Positions 23,007 through 35,350 of a stretch of 64,000 nt of DNA are shown here, in pieces (position 1 is the first letter of the stretch; each line of letters begins with the position of its first letter). Origin of the DNA: Akebia trifoliata (Eukaryota; Streptophyta; Magnoliopsida; Ranunculales; Lardizabalaceae). The position numbers were made by a program, and so were the translations under genes. The notes beneath the pieces were generated by a model. The model did not search any database and had not been told where the DNA came from. It saw nothing but the letters and a program-made list of their open reading frames with translations. The stretch covers positions 46,329,220 to 46,393,219 of the forward strand of contig CM030714.1 in the NCBI GenBank assembly GCA_017979445.1, written 5' to 3'.

Positions 23007-24486
23007 TATTATATTGCGTGATGAATGGTACACAGCTAACGTGGCAAGAGCACAAAACCATAGATCATTTTCATCACAATACATAAGAAAAAGATGTCCG
23101 GTCGGTTTTGTGCCCTTGCCACGTGCACACATCATTATTCTATTTTATCAATAACACACAAACACAAGGAAGCATCACAAATACAAGAATAATTAGCCAA
23201 ATATATAAACCGAGAATTCATTCCAAGAACAGCGACGATAAAGGTATTAAATGGATAAGATTCGGATTCATGACCATTTAAAAACAACAAAAGTTAAGGA
23301 GATGAGTATGGGTCACGCTCATGCCATGAGGTAACATGAGGTAAAGGAAGCTTGCCCCGTGATGGCAATTGAATTCCACCACTTTCTTGATCCGATTTGG
23401 ATAAAAACAGATAACATAACCTTCAATTCCTACTACTTGTTTTATCTTTCTTATCCATATTTTTTTCTCTCTCTCTACATGTCTGGTATCCACCAACAAT
23501 CTCAAATTTGTTGAAAATTAAGATGAAAATTAGTAGAATCCAAACAATACTAATCACCTGCCATGTTGTGTAGCTCCATAAGATGACTAATTACAAAATT
23601 GGGTAAAATGGTCATTTTGAAAAATATTAAAAGATATTGTTGATTTAATCATTTTTGCAAATTAAATACATAATTGTTTTAATAATTTCTCCTTGTTTTT
23701 CCAATACTAATGAAACCCTAAGAATTGTTCTCCTCCACAAAAGTTAAAGATATATAAAGTTTGCTTATAAAATAAAGTGGCCCAGAGAACTAAAACAAAA
23801 TGATTATTATTTGTGGATTTTACACCTTTTTCTCTCAAATCACAGATTGAAATCAATGGAAAGAAGAAAAAGCAAGTATGAAGGAATTCTCCAAAATCTC
23901 ATCCACAAAATTCCTTGGATTGAATTTAAAAGTTTTCATGATCGAAACCTCTTCTTTCACTTCATAGGAAGATCGTGACAAATGGTTTGGCCCTCCATAT
24001 GCTTTTTCTCTTAGAACTATTTTTTATTTTGATTAGTTAATCCAATTCTTATCCATTTACAATTGTTCATATTTTCCCAAGAATTTTGAGTGAGGGATCG
24101 AATAGCCCGTGAATTACGATGACTAGGAATAAAGTTCTTCCCCCATTTCCTATATTTAAAAGTCATTTTCTTTCTGGTATGAAGTGATGCATGTGAAGGT
24201 CAGGATACACACCAAATATTTTGCACATGTGAGTCAGGATCAAACTTTACACATGTGAGTCAGGATCAAGCACCCTTCCTGGTTGAGCCTACAACTTTAT
24301 TGATTAACATTTTGCACCACAAGCTTATATATGTGCTTGCAAAATTAGTAAAATTGAATCAACCTAAAAAATTAAAAATAATAATACAATCTATTTTTAT
24401 AAAAGTAAGTGAGTTTAATCGAATGTATCCTTCTAATAAACTAGAAGTCAAGCACATAAGTAATATAAACGTTCGAAATAAAAACA
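23007..24486. other. Intergenic, no gene seen
   Basis: AT-rich. A short inverted pair aacgtggcaagagcacaaaa / tttgtgcccttgccacgt near 23040-23125 is probably a small MITE. Confidence 0.5.
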
Positions 24487-24713
24487 ATTGGCAAGTCCAA
24501 CACCACACTAGCAAAAGATGGTATGCATATGGACATTAACAGCATCACTATTGATTACAACTCAACTAAAATATATTAATGCACTAAACTATATTGATTA
24601 CATCAACTAAAATATATTACGACTATTTATTTGTTCGGATAGGCTTTCAAAAGGAAATATTTCACTAGTCACTAATCGCCACCATAGAACATAACCACAT
24701 TGATAACAGTAAT
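24487..24713 (-). pseudogene. Degraded STP exon relics
   Basis: Three short stretches match exons of the neighbouring STP genes, with the same orientation. About 24487-24558 matches the 3' end of exon 2 (ggcaagtccaacacc, then a diverged gcaaaagac-like and attaacagc-like stretch). About 24651-24682 matches a piece of exon 4 (ggaaatatttcactag). About 24683-24713 matches a piece of exon 3 (atagaacataaccacattg). The exon 4 and exon 3 pieces abut with everything between them deleted. The exon 2 piece lies on the wrong side for a single minus-strand gene, so this is either a rearranged copy or the remains of two copies. No reading frame survives. Confidence 0.7.
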
Positions 24714-25213
24714 ACGATGGACTATTTCCCCATCAATTTACTCCAATATCTTAATTCGGCTTTTTCTAATAGCTCAATCATCTATAACGCAATCATCCAC
24801 ATCACCTTGCTTGTTGAGGATACTTAGGATACCCATGATAATTAGAGAGGTAGCTAACTAATCTCTAGTATTATTGATTTTTTTTAGTGATTTTAGAATT
24901 TAAAAAGCATCCCAAAGCATTGTCGATGATCCATTCTTATAATCCATGCAATGTAAGAAGTACGTAAATAGGCACAGTTTTATAATTATTAGAATATGCA
25001 AGACACCGTTTTAAAATGATTAGATATGCAATGTAAGACGTAAATAGTCACGGTTTTATAATGTTTAGAATAAGTTTAAATTTAGCTACAATTATATAGT
25101 GATTATAATAATTCAAAATTAAAAATTAGGATAAACATCTATATTTTGATCAATATATTTATTCAAACCGATGATATGTGTCCCTTAAGCAAGGTTTTGT
25201 TTTAGAGATTAAA

Positions 25214-25773
25214 GGTATGTTTGATTACATGGAAAATCAAAATCCACGGATTTCAAAATCTATGAAAAAAATAGAAAAGATGGAAAAATTAAATCTATTG
25301 TTTGATACTACTTTGGAAGAAATAAGATGAAGAGGAAGAGGAAGAGGGAGGGGAGAGGATGTAGTAGTGATGGTGAAGACGTTGACTAAAGTAAGTGAGA
25401 AAAAAGAGTAGAGGACATGGTGGTGGTGGCAATGGCGGTGGCAGAGGTGAGGGAAGAAGAAAGAGAGAGAAAGTGGTCGGCAATGGTGACGATAATGATG
25501 GTAACGACGAAGACAGTGAGATTGAGTGTGATGGTGGGGAAGAAGAAGAGAAGAATGAGAAAGAAGAAGAATATATTTTAGGGATGAAAAATTTAGATGA
25601 ATTTCACTTTTACATTCATGTGGGTGGGAAAGTGAAATCCATTTTTTGACAAAAATTTTGATTGGGATAGAAAATGAATTTTCATAGAAAAATACAATCA
25701 AACACATAAAAAATATCATTTTTCATGAAAATTGATTTTCCATCCTATTTTCCATGTGCAATTAAACACACCC
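25214..25773. mobile_element. Copy-specific insertion (MITE-like, GGTATGTTTGATTACATGG ends)
   Basis: The ends ggtatgtttgattacatgg and the inverted ccatgtgcaattaaacacacc match. The same flanking DNA is uninterrupted in the homologous region downstream of STP copy C (about 30640). This marks a roughly 560-bp insertion after the B/C duplication. The interior is a GA-rich low-complexity stretch; the long frame in it is not credible. Confidence 0.6.
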
Positions 25774-26784
25774 TAAAAGAAAATGATCCAAATTTCCTTA
25801 TCTTCAATAATTGAAAAGGTTGAAGATGATGAAGGACTTCAAGGCCTTACCAACAATTCAATTTATCCTCTCCTCCTATAGGATAGTTGATAATTTAATT
25901 CCTGTTAGAAATGGACTTTTTTTTGTAATAAATAAATAATTTTAAAAATAAAAAATAAAAACAAATATTACCACAATTACAAAACCAAGTTTCAAAGTTC
26001 CATGAGAAGTTATTGTTGTGCTGATTATGATATAAGGATAATTTAAATACAGGGTCCCCACATTCCAGTGAATATTTGAGATTTTCCAAATAAAATCTTC
26101 TTGCATGAAAAATGCCATAAATGCCATCATCTTCAAAACTCTTGGCCTTAAACCACTATTGAAAGCTTTTACATTTTAAACTTCAAGATTTTATTTACTT
26201 AAACATCCAAAGAACAAAGGATTTTGGAGATGTGGAAAACCATGGGTGTGAAAAAATGTTCATGTGGAGCTATAAAAACTAACTTATTCACCAAATCCAA
26301 TTTTATCTTAGTAAATAATTTGGAATATACATCTTCTGTCTCGACGTCCTAAAATGTTCATATAATCACAAATCAGAAACCTTAAATTCCTGATAATGGG
26401 GTGCATAAGGTACTCTAATTCAGTCTCGACATAATTTCAGCCGATGTCAGTGGTTCACTGGCTGGTCCCCAAATAAACATACAGAAGAAAAATCTTGCGC
26501 GAATGAACAGACACATCGCTGGTAGTCTTGCAAACTAATAAATAAATAAAAACTAAAACTAAAACTAAAACCTATATGGCCGAAAACAAAATAACATCTA
26601 TATTTCATGAGCTAAGAAATTTCATAAGAATGTACCCTTAAAAATATAAACTATAAAATAAAGATAGAATGTTAACCATGGAAACAAGATTATGTCCACA
26701 ACCATAACTAAGATATAAATTACAAAAGCAAAAAAACAAAAACAAAAAGAGAGAAAGAGGACGCCTTCTCAGTTGCGTTTATTC
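25774..26784. other. 3' flank of STP copy B, shared with copy C
   Basis: Follows the flank of copy C (about 30640-31639) almost throughout. The 83-codon frame at 30963-31214 in the C flank is broken by a stop in this copy, so it is not a conserved gene. Confidence 0.6.
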
Positions 26785-29474
26785 TTAGACATTCAATTTT
26801 GGGTTATTCCTATCGGGGATCACGTCATCAGGAATATACTTGCCCCAGATCTTGTGGCGTTTCCAAACACCCCACATCTCTTCAATCGGTATGCCTTTTG
26901 TTTCGGGTAAAAATATCCAAATAAAGACCGTCATCACGGCCACCCACGCAGCAAAGAAGAAGAAGAGGCCAAATTTCATATGACATAGCATTTGAAGGAA
27001 GACTTGGGCAATCAAGAAAGTGAATAACATATTAACTGCAACATTGATACTTTGTGCAGCTGATCGGATTTCTAGCGGAAATATTTCGCTAGGCACCAAC
27101 CACCCCAACGGACCCCATGACCACGCAAAGGCAGCAACAAATGCACAAATGCAAACAACCACCAGAGCAGCATAACCCGAGTTGATAGTTGCCACACCGT
27201 CAGTTCCAAACTTAACTGCAATTAAGATTCCAACCAACATCTACAAAACACAACACACACAAAAAAGTACATTATTAAACATAAGACACTATATATTAAT
27301 TAATAAAAATATAAGTAATTAGATGAGATGAAATAACTATTTTACCTGGAAGATGAACATCTGAATCCCACCCTCAATCAAAAGATATCTTCTTCCCTTC
27401 TTATCGACAAGATATATCGAAACAAAAGTGGCAATGACGTTAACCAACCCAGTGATGACAGAGGAGAAAAGAGAGGCATTATTTCCAAACCCAATTGTCT
27501 TAAAGAGAACAGGAGCATAGAACATAACCACATTGATTCCAGTTATTTGTTGGAAGAAAGGAATCAATATGGCCATCACCAAATGTGGTCTGTACTTCCT
27601 CTGTCGGATATTTTTCCATGGATGTTCCACCTTTTTCGAAGCTTCACTCGCAGCAACTAAATCATTAAACTCTTCATCAACATCGTCAGTGCCACGAACT
27701 TTTCTAAGCATCCTTCTAGCCTTATCAGGGTCACTACGCTCGATCATTGAATTTGGTGTATCAGGCAAGACAAAAGCTCCAAGGGTGATAAATGCACCAG
27801 GAACTGCAGCAAGAGCCAAACTCAAACGCCAACCCCAACCAGCCTTAATCTTGTCTGAACCATAGTTCACAAGGTTGGCAGCTAGAATACCAATTGTGAT
27901 CATCAATTGGAAAAATATATTGAGAGCACCACGATACTTGTAAGGAGACATCTCAGATAGATAGAGTGGCACAGACTATAAAAAAAACAACAAACAAACA
28001 AACAAACAGTTAAAGTTTCCCCCTTCAATAGCAAAAATTACAAAACTCTTAATTTGAAACCAAACTCATATTTATAGGATGTCTTAGTCAGTAACAATTA
28101 TCAGGGCTTGATTGGAGAAATTAAATACATATATGGTGTCCAACCAAGGGCTGAAATCAAAAGAAATTTACTTGAGAAAATAGATCCCAAGTTTTCCTAA
28201 CAATTTCAATAATTCTTTGAACTTCTTTAGACCATAAAAATGTCCTATATGTAAATTAAAATTAATTAGCAAAAAAGATACATTTTGAGGAAAAGAACTT
28301 GGGATTGTGCATTAAGGACATTTCTGTTATTTTGCTGATTAATGAAGGCACTCTCACCAAATGTTAATAATATTTGGATTTATTTTATGTGATCATGCAT
28401 TCATGCTATTAAGGATATAATACTAAAAATAATTTAATTAAAATTATATAACAGCGATGACTGTCATTTTACACAAACACACACAAAAAAAAAAACGTTG
28501 GATTTTTTAATATAAAGAGCATGGGTACCTCTTTTCAAGGCTATTAACAAAGGAAAATTCTAGTGTACTTTGTTGTCATACACCGATTGTCCAACATACT
28601 TGTAATTTGAAAAACCGTAATTTACAGGCAAGAACATCCAACGAACTGCTGTGATGAGAAGATTTATATAGGAAGAAAATATCATATCTCATCAAGCTGT
28701 TCTGGAGATTATGAACACTAAAATATTCCTACTTGTAAGCTAACAACCAAATTAATTAACTAATTAAATTTATCTGAGATAAGCAAAATAACTCCAAAAA
28801 ATAAAAATAAAAAATACAAAAATTTCAATGTGATCTTTCAAATAAAAATAAAAAATTAAGGAAAAAAACCTAAATTGATTTTGAAGAATATTACCTGATT
28901 GGCAAGTCCAACACCGACACCAAGCAAAAGACGACCGATGATCAGCATACCAACGTTTACCGCAGCTCCATTGATTGCTGCTCCAATGAAAAAGATCAAA
29001 CCACCAAAGAGCATAGAAATCTTTCGTCCATACTTCCTCGTGATCGTCGAAGCACAGAGTGAAGAAATCAGAGCCGCTAAATACAGAGACGATGTAAACA
29101 GAGTAAGAATTTCGCTGTTGAATTTGCAGTACTGATTCGTAGACTGCACACCAATCTCCTTTTCATACACAGAAGGAAAAAATTTCTTCAAGAAGGGATG
29201 CATTGATGTCACTCCACCTAAAAATCACCAAAAATTATCTCAGATTCATAGATCAATAATAATAATAAAAACAAAAAATTCAAAAATAGATTTTTTTTTT
29301 TTTTTTTTTTTTGAGATTTGGCGATTTCTTACCAGATATACCAATATCGTAACCAAAGATCAAACCTCCCCAAGCAGCGATAAAACAAGCCACAAAAACG
29401 AACCAGGTCATCCCTCCGGGATAATTTTTACCCGGTCCACCACCCGATGGTTCAACAAAACCAGCGCCAGCCAT
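26785..29474 (-). CDS. STP-type monosaccharide/H+ symporter, copy B (four exons, intact)
   Basis: Hexose/H+ symporter of the plant STP family, expected in the plasma membrane. Exons are 29474-29333, 29217-28895, 27975-27346 and 27240-26785 (142, 323, 630 and 456 nt), giving 516 residues with no interruption. Donors are GTAAG, GTAAT and GTAAA; all acceptors are TAG. The key residues of the family are kept: Asp in GYDIGIS, Arg in [30 protein letters not shown] with its Trp, the motif PDTPNS, and the two lid-disulfide cysteines (NQYCKF and QMLCHM). The start begins [13 protein letters not shown], as in the sister copies. A TATATATA box lies about 140 bp upstream. Introns are short (115, 919 and 105 bp). 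It is closest to copy C, with which it shares flanking DNA. It is the best candidate in the array for an ordinary working transporter. Which sugar it carries cannot be read from the sequence. Confidence 0.95.
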
Positions 29475-29611
29475 TATAGATGAAGATGAAGCTCACTATC
29501 TCTTAACTTGTAGAGATTGCAGAGATCGAAAGCTGAGAGAGAGGAAGAGAGAGGAGAGAAACTAATGAAGAAGGAGAAGAAGATGAGTGAAGTCGAAGAG
29601 GGGGAGACACG

Positions 29612-29619
29612 TATATATA
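29612..29619 (-). promoter_or_regulatory. TATA box of STP copy B
   Basis: TATATATA about 140 bp before the ATG, followed by a GA/CT-rich leader. The neighbouring ctagagttactg motif is shared with the copy D promoter. Confidence 0.6.
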
Positions 29620-29799
29620 GACTAGAGTTACTGTTTTTGTCGAGGAAGGTCTCCTAACTCACTTAGGCCAGATCCGAAAGAGGTCACAGCTCTAAACCGG
29701 ATCTTCTTGACCCAATGTAAGATTAGATTTCCTTTATGAATTTTAATGGAATACGAGTCGAGTTGAAACTCGACCGACGTTTTAATGAAGAGTGCTGAT

Positions 29800-29970
29800 A
29801 TCCGAACTAGAAAATACTCGGCTGGCGTGATACGGACAGAGAATCATATATCTGTGTCCTCTACAAATCCCCATAAAGATGTGATGTTCTGTATCCCGAG
29901 GAAATAGATCTATGATTTTATGCCCATGCCACATCAGCCAAATATTGACCAAGTGAAGATTTTCTAGCCC
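29800..29970. mobile_element. MITE related to the one at 8704, upstream of STP copy B
   Basis: Contains ctctacaaatccccataaag, tgtatcccgaggaaatagat, ctatgattttatgcccatgc and inverted arm pieces (ctagaaaatactcggctggc and gccaaatattgacc…ttttctag). More diverged than the copy at 8704. Confidence 0.5.
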
Positions 29971-30494
29971 AGTCAACTGTTATCCTAGACTGTATCAGAC
30001 GCCAATCAAAATATTAAGGGCATTTTAAAAATTTCCCTTGTAAAATTGATAATATTAACTTTACCCATTGCAATTAGGATTATATTTTCTTGATGGTTTA
30101 ACGGTAAAATTTTGATTTATTTTAAAATAATATTAAAATTCTTAATTTATTAAATTAAAATGTAAAAAAAAATCAAAATTTCATTGTTAAATCATCAAGA
30201 AAAAATAACGTTGACTTACGATTAAAGGGGTAAAGTTAATCTTTCACCAATTTTACTAGGTAGATATTTCTAAAATACCAAATATTTACCAGGACAAGTA
30301 ATATTGTTAATTTTTTTTATAACATTAAAGAAAAAGATTATAAAAGAATATGATTGAGATAAACACTTTCGGAAAAGTATTTTGAAGATATGTATTATCA
30401 TATAAGTTTAGCAACGGATGTAAAATAATTGACATATAAAGATATGATTCAAACCATGTAAAACATGAAATCTGATTATTAGAATTTAGATTTG

Positions 30495-30556
30495 AAATCA
30501 GGTGGCAATCTTTATTTGACCATCCAAGTTGACAATCCTTTGCTTATATGGTTAAC
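30495..30556. repeat. Left-arm fragment of the foldback element at the B/C duplication junction
   Basis: Matches the left arm at 35003 (caggtggcaatctttatttg, accatccaag, cctttgcttatatggttaac) and then switches abruptly to aattaggacgaacatctat. That second sequence matches the 3' flank of copy B at about 25125. The junction between the duplicated B and C units falls here. Confidence 0.6.
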
Positions 30557-31639
30557 AATTAGGACGAACATCTATATTTTGATCAATATGTTTATTCAAA
30601 CTGATGATATGTGTCCCTCTTGACCAAGGTCTAGTTTTAGAGACCAAAACAAAATGATCTAAATTTCGCTGTCTTCAATAATTGAGTTGAAGAAGGACGA
30701 GGGACTTCAAGGCCATACCAACAATTCAAATTACCCTCTCAAATATCCTCTCCTCCTATAGGATAGTTGATAATTTTCCTGTGAGAAATGGATTTTTTTT
30801 GTAATAATAATAAAAAAAGCAAATATTACCACAATTACAAATCAAGTTTCATAGTTCAATGAGAAGTTTTACGTTGTGCTGATAATGATATAAGGATAAT
30901 TTAAATATAGGATCCCCACATTTTAGTGAATATTTGAGATTTTCCAAATAATATCTTTTTATATGAAAAATGCCATAAATACCATCATCTTCAAAACTCT
31001 TGGCCTTAAACCACTAGTGAAAGCTTTTACATTTTCAACTACAAGATTTTATTTACTTAAACATCCAAAGAGTACGATAAAGTTTTTGGAGATGTGGAAA
31101 ACAATGGGTCTGAAAAAATGTTCATGTGAAGCTATAAAAACTAAATTATTCACCAAATCCAATTTTATCTTAGTAAATAATTTGGAATATACATCTTCTG
31201 TCTCAACGCCCTAAAATGTTCATATTTAAATTTTGGATAATGGAGCCTGATAATGGGGTGCGTAAGGTACTCTAATTCAGTCTTGACAAAATTTCAGCCG
31301 ATGTCAATGGTTTGCTGGCTGGTTCTCAGATAAACATAAAGAAGAATAATCTATGCACGAATGAACAGACACATTGCTAGTGGTCTTGCAAACTAACAAC
31401 AATAATAAATAAATAAATAACTAAAACTTATATGGCCGAAAACAAAACCATATCTATATTTCATGAGCTAAGAAATTTCTTAAGAATGTACCCATAAAAA
31501 TATAAACTATAAAAGAAAAATAGATTGTTAACCTCGGAAACAAGAGTATGTCCATAACCATAACTAAGAATTAAATAACAAAAGTAAGAAAAAAAGAGAG
31601 AGAGAGAGAGAGAGAATAATTTCTCAGCTGTGTTTATTC

Positions 31640-34532
31640 TTAGACATTCAAATTTGGGTTATTCCTATTGGGGATCACGTCATCAGGAATATACTTTCCC
31701 CAGAATTTGTGGCGTTTCCAAACACCCCACATCTCTTCAATTGGTACGCCTTTTGTTTCAGGTAAAAATACCCAAATAAAGACAGTCATCACGGCCACCC
31801 ATGCAGCAAAGAAGAAGAACAGACCAAATTTCATATGACATAGCATCTGAAGGAAGACTTGGGCAATCAAGAATGTGAATAACATATTAACTGCAACATT
31901 GATACTCTGTGCAGCTGATCGGATTTCTAGCGGAAATATTTCGCTAGGCACCAACCACCCCAACGGACCCCATGACCACGCAAAGGCAGCAATAAAGGCA
32001 CAAATGCAAACCATCATCAGAGCAGCATAACCGGAGCTGATAGTTGCCACACCTTCAGTTCCAAACTTAACCGCAATTAAGATTCCAACCAACATCTACA
32101 AAACACACCACACAAAATATTAAATATATAAGACACTATATATTAATTAATAAAAACATAAGTAATTTGATGAGATGAAATAACTATATTTTACCTGGAA
32201 GATGAACATCTGAACCGCACCATCAATCAAAAGAAATCTTCTCCCCTTCTTATCGACAAGATATATCGAAACAAACGTGGCAATGACGTTAACCAACCCA
32301 GTGATGACAGAGGAGAAAAGAGAGGCATTATTTCCAAACCCAAGTGTCTTAAAGAGAACAGGAGCGTAGAACATAACCACATTGATTCCAGTTATTTGTT
32401 GGAAGAAAGGAATCAATATGGCCATCACCAAATGTGGTCTGTACTTCCTCTGTCGGATATTTTTCCATGGATGTTCCACATTTTTCGAAGCTTCACTCGC
32501 AGCAACTAAATCATTAAACTCTTCATCAATATCGTCAGTGCCACGAACTTCTCGAAGCAACCTTCTAGCCTTATCAGGTTCATTACGCTCAATCATTGAA
32601 TTTGGTGTATCAGGCAAAATAAAAGCTCCAAAAGTGATAAATGCACCAGGAACTGCAGCAAGAGCCAAACTCAAACGCCAACCCCAACCAGCCTCAATCT
32701 TGTCTGAACCATAGTTCACAAGGTTGGCAACTAGAATACCAATTGTGATCATCAATTGGAAAAAGATATTGAGAGCACCACGGTTCTTGTAAGGAGACAT
32801 CTCAGACAGATAGAGTGGCACAGACTATTAAAAAACAAACAAACAAACAAAGAATTAATCTTTTCCCATCAATGACAAAAATTAATTTGAATCTAAACTC
32901 ATATTTATAGGATTTCTTAGTCAGTAACTATTATCAGGTCTTCATTGGAGAAATTAAATTCATATATGGTGTCCAACCAAAGGCTGAAATCAAAAGAAAT
33001 TTACTTGAGAAAACAGATCCCAAGTTTTTCTAACAATTTCAGTAATTCTTTGAACTTCTTCAGTATTAAAGAATAAGATGCACTGTATTAAAATGCATGA
33101 GATACATTATATTATTGTTAGTGTATCTCACACAAATGAAAGGTTATGATGAAGGATATTCTAGAATATATATATTTAAAATATATCAATTAAGATATTC
33201 TAGCATATTTATATTAGGTAGTTTTCACATATCTTGTTTGATGTAATACCTATAAATACCCTATTGAGATTTTTGTAATATTCATCTAAGAATTATCAAT
33301 AAATTCATATATTCAACATTTAGACCATAGAATAATCTTATATGTAAATTAAAATTAATTAGCAAAAAGACATTTACGTTATTTTGCTGATTAATGAAGC
33401 CACTTTCACCAAATGTTAATAATATTTGGATTTATTTTATGTGATCATGCATTCATGCTATTAAGGATATAATAATAAAAATATTTTAATTAAAAATAAT
33501 ATAACAGCAATGGCTGACATTCTACGCGCGCGCGCACACACACAACGTTGGAATTTTTTAATATAAAGAGCCAGAGTACCTCTTTTCAAGGGTCTTAACA
33601 AAGGAAAATTCTAGTGTACTTTGTTGTCAAACACCGATTGTCCAACATACTTGTAACTTGAAAAGCCGTAATTTATAGGCAAGAGCATCCAACGAACAAC
33701 TGCGATGAGAAGATAAATATAGGAAAAAAAAAAAATATCATATCTCATCAAGCTGTTCTGGCGATTATGGACACTAAAACATTCCTACTTGTAAGCTAAG
33801 CTAACAACCAAATTAATTAACTAATTAAATTTATCTGACAGAAACAAAATAACACCAAAACAAAAATCAAAATTTCAATGTGATCTTTCAAATCAAAATA
33901 AAAAAATTAAGGAAAAAAACCTAAATTGCTTGTGAAGAATATTGCCTGATTGGTAAGTCCAACACCGACACCAAGAAGAAGACGACCGATGATGAGCATA
34001 TCTACATCAAGAGCAGCACCATTGACTGCGGCTCCAATGAGAAAGATCAAACCACCAAAGAGCATAGAAATCTTTCGTCCGTACTTCCTCGTGATCGTCG
34101 AAGCACAGAGTGAAGAAATCAGAGCCGCCAAATACAGAGACGATGTAAACAGAGTAAGAATTTCGCTGTTGAACTTGCAGTACTGATTCGTAGGCTGCAC
34201 ACCAATCTCCTTTTCATACACAGAAGGAAAAAATTTCTTCAAGAAGGGATGCATTGATGTCACTCCACCTAAAAATCAACAAAAATGATCTCAGATTCAT
34301 AGATCAATCAAAAAACCAAAAATTAAAAAAAAATTAAAAAAAAAAAAAAAGACTTTTTTTTTTATTTATTTAGATTCGACGATTTCGTACCAGATATACC
34401 AATATCGTAACCAAAGATCAAACCTCCCCAAGCAGCGATATAACAAGCCACAAAAACGAACCCGGTCATCTCTCCTGGATAATTTCTACCCTGTCCACCA
34501 CCCGATGGTTCAACAAAACCAACGCCATCCAT
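31640..34532 (-). CDS. STP-type monosaccharide/H+ symporter, copy C (four exons; GC donor in intron 2)
   Basis: Hexose/H+ symporter of the STP family. Exons are 34532-34391, 34268-33946, 32824-32195 and 32095-31640 (142, 323, 630 and 456 nt), giving 516 residues in frame. Core motifs are kept: [40 protein letters not shown] and both lid cysteines. Differences from copy B include MDGVGF at the start, Trp to Gly in the first helix (MTGFVF), [11 protein letters not shown] in the N-terminal tail, and AALDVD for AAVNVG before the GRLLLG motif. The intron 1 donor is GTACGA and the intron 2 donor is GC (CAG|GCAATA) where the other three copies have GT. Intron 2 (1121 bp) carries a copy-specific insertion of about 255 bp. 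No TATA box like that of B or D is seen upstream. The gene is complete, but splicing and expression may be weaker than in B. Confidence 0.88.
33063..33320. mobile_element. Copy-specific insertion in intron 2 of STP copy C, possible solo LTR
   Basis: About 255 bp absent from the same intron position in copy B. The portion 33116-33318 begins TGTTAGTG and ends TTCAACA (TGTT...AACA). It contains tataaataccc and aataaattc, which resembles a small solo LTR of about 203 bp. No clean 5-bp target duplication is seen, and about 50 bp on the left remain unexplained. Confidence 0.45.
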
Positions 34533-35002
34533 TATAGATGAAGATGAAACTTACTATCTCTTAACTTGTAGAGATCGAAAGATGAGATAGAGTAGAAATT
34601 AATGGATAAGAAGAAGAGTAGAAAAGTATCTGTTAGAACCCATGGGACGTTTTGGTCTCATTCACCAAAGTCCATTGTTGACCTCCAAGATTTAGATTTT
34701 AGGAAAAAAAAAAGACAGATGAATGATGTTTGGTCTCATTCACCAAATTAAAGTCCATTGTTGACCTCCAAGATTTAGATTTTAGGAAGAAAAAAAAAAA
34801 AGACAGATGAATGGTGTCTGTTATTTTTTTTTTATAACATAAAAGAAAATGAATATAAAAGAAGGTGGTTTAGATTAACCATTTTTGAGAAGTATTTTGA
34901 AGATATGTATTATCATTTAAGTTTAGTAATGGATGTAAAATAATTGACATGTAAGGATATGATCCAAAAACATGAAATCGGGTTATTAGAATTTAGAATT
35001 GG

Positions 35003-35350
35003 AATCAGGTGACAATCCTTATTTGACCATCCAAGATTACAATCCTTTGTTTATATGGTTAACAGATTTGAAATGGATTGATTTTTTGTGAGGTTGATCT
35101 CCATAAAAAATTATTTATAATTGAATGGTAAAAGTTTAACGGTCAACAATTCTTTAACTTATAAACCCTTTTTGATGGGGTTAGAATTTAGAAAGAGCTG
35201 ATTTTTATAAAGATAATATTTTCATCATAGAGATCATCTTCTGAAAAAAAAAAAAAAAAAAAAAAAATTCAACATGTTTCAAATTTTCTAACCCTATAAA
35301 ATAAATAATTGTCAATTTGGATTATCAAATATGGATTGTCATCAGATCCT
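35003..35350. mobile_element. Foldback element, copy 4, upstream of STP copy C
   Basis: Outer arms aatcaggtgacaatccttat and the inverted atggattgtcatcagatcc. The inner hairpins share gattgattttttgtgagg and atagagatcatcttc with the other copies, and the spacer tttttgatggggttagaa is the same. A half copy (left arm only) lies at about 30495-30556. Confidence 0.55.

Noticed and set aside
25237..25719. 160-codon minus-strand frame rich in His, Leu and Ser
   Set aside because: It lies wholly inside a MITE-like insertion, is low-complexity GA/CT sequence, and overlaps equally open frames on the other strand.
27533..27865. Plus-strand frames of about 100 codons repeated at 5581, 27533, 32382 and 39004
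   Set aside because: They are antisense shadows of STP exon 3. Their conservation follows from the transporter coding sequence.
30963..31214. 83-codon frame downstream of STP copy C
   Set aside because: The homologous sequence beside copy B has a stop and no equivalent frame; no family is recognised.
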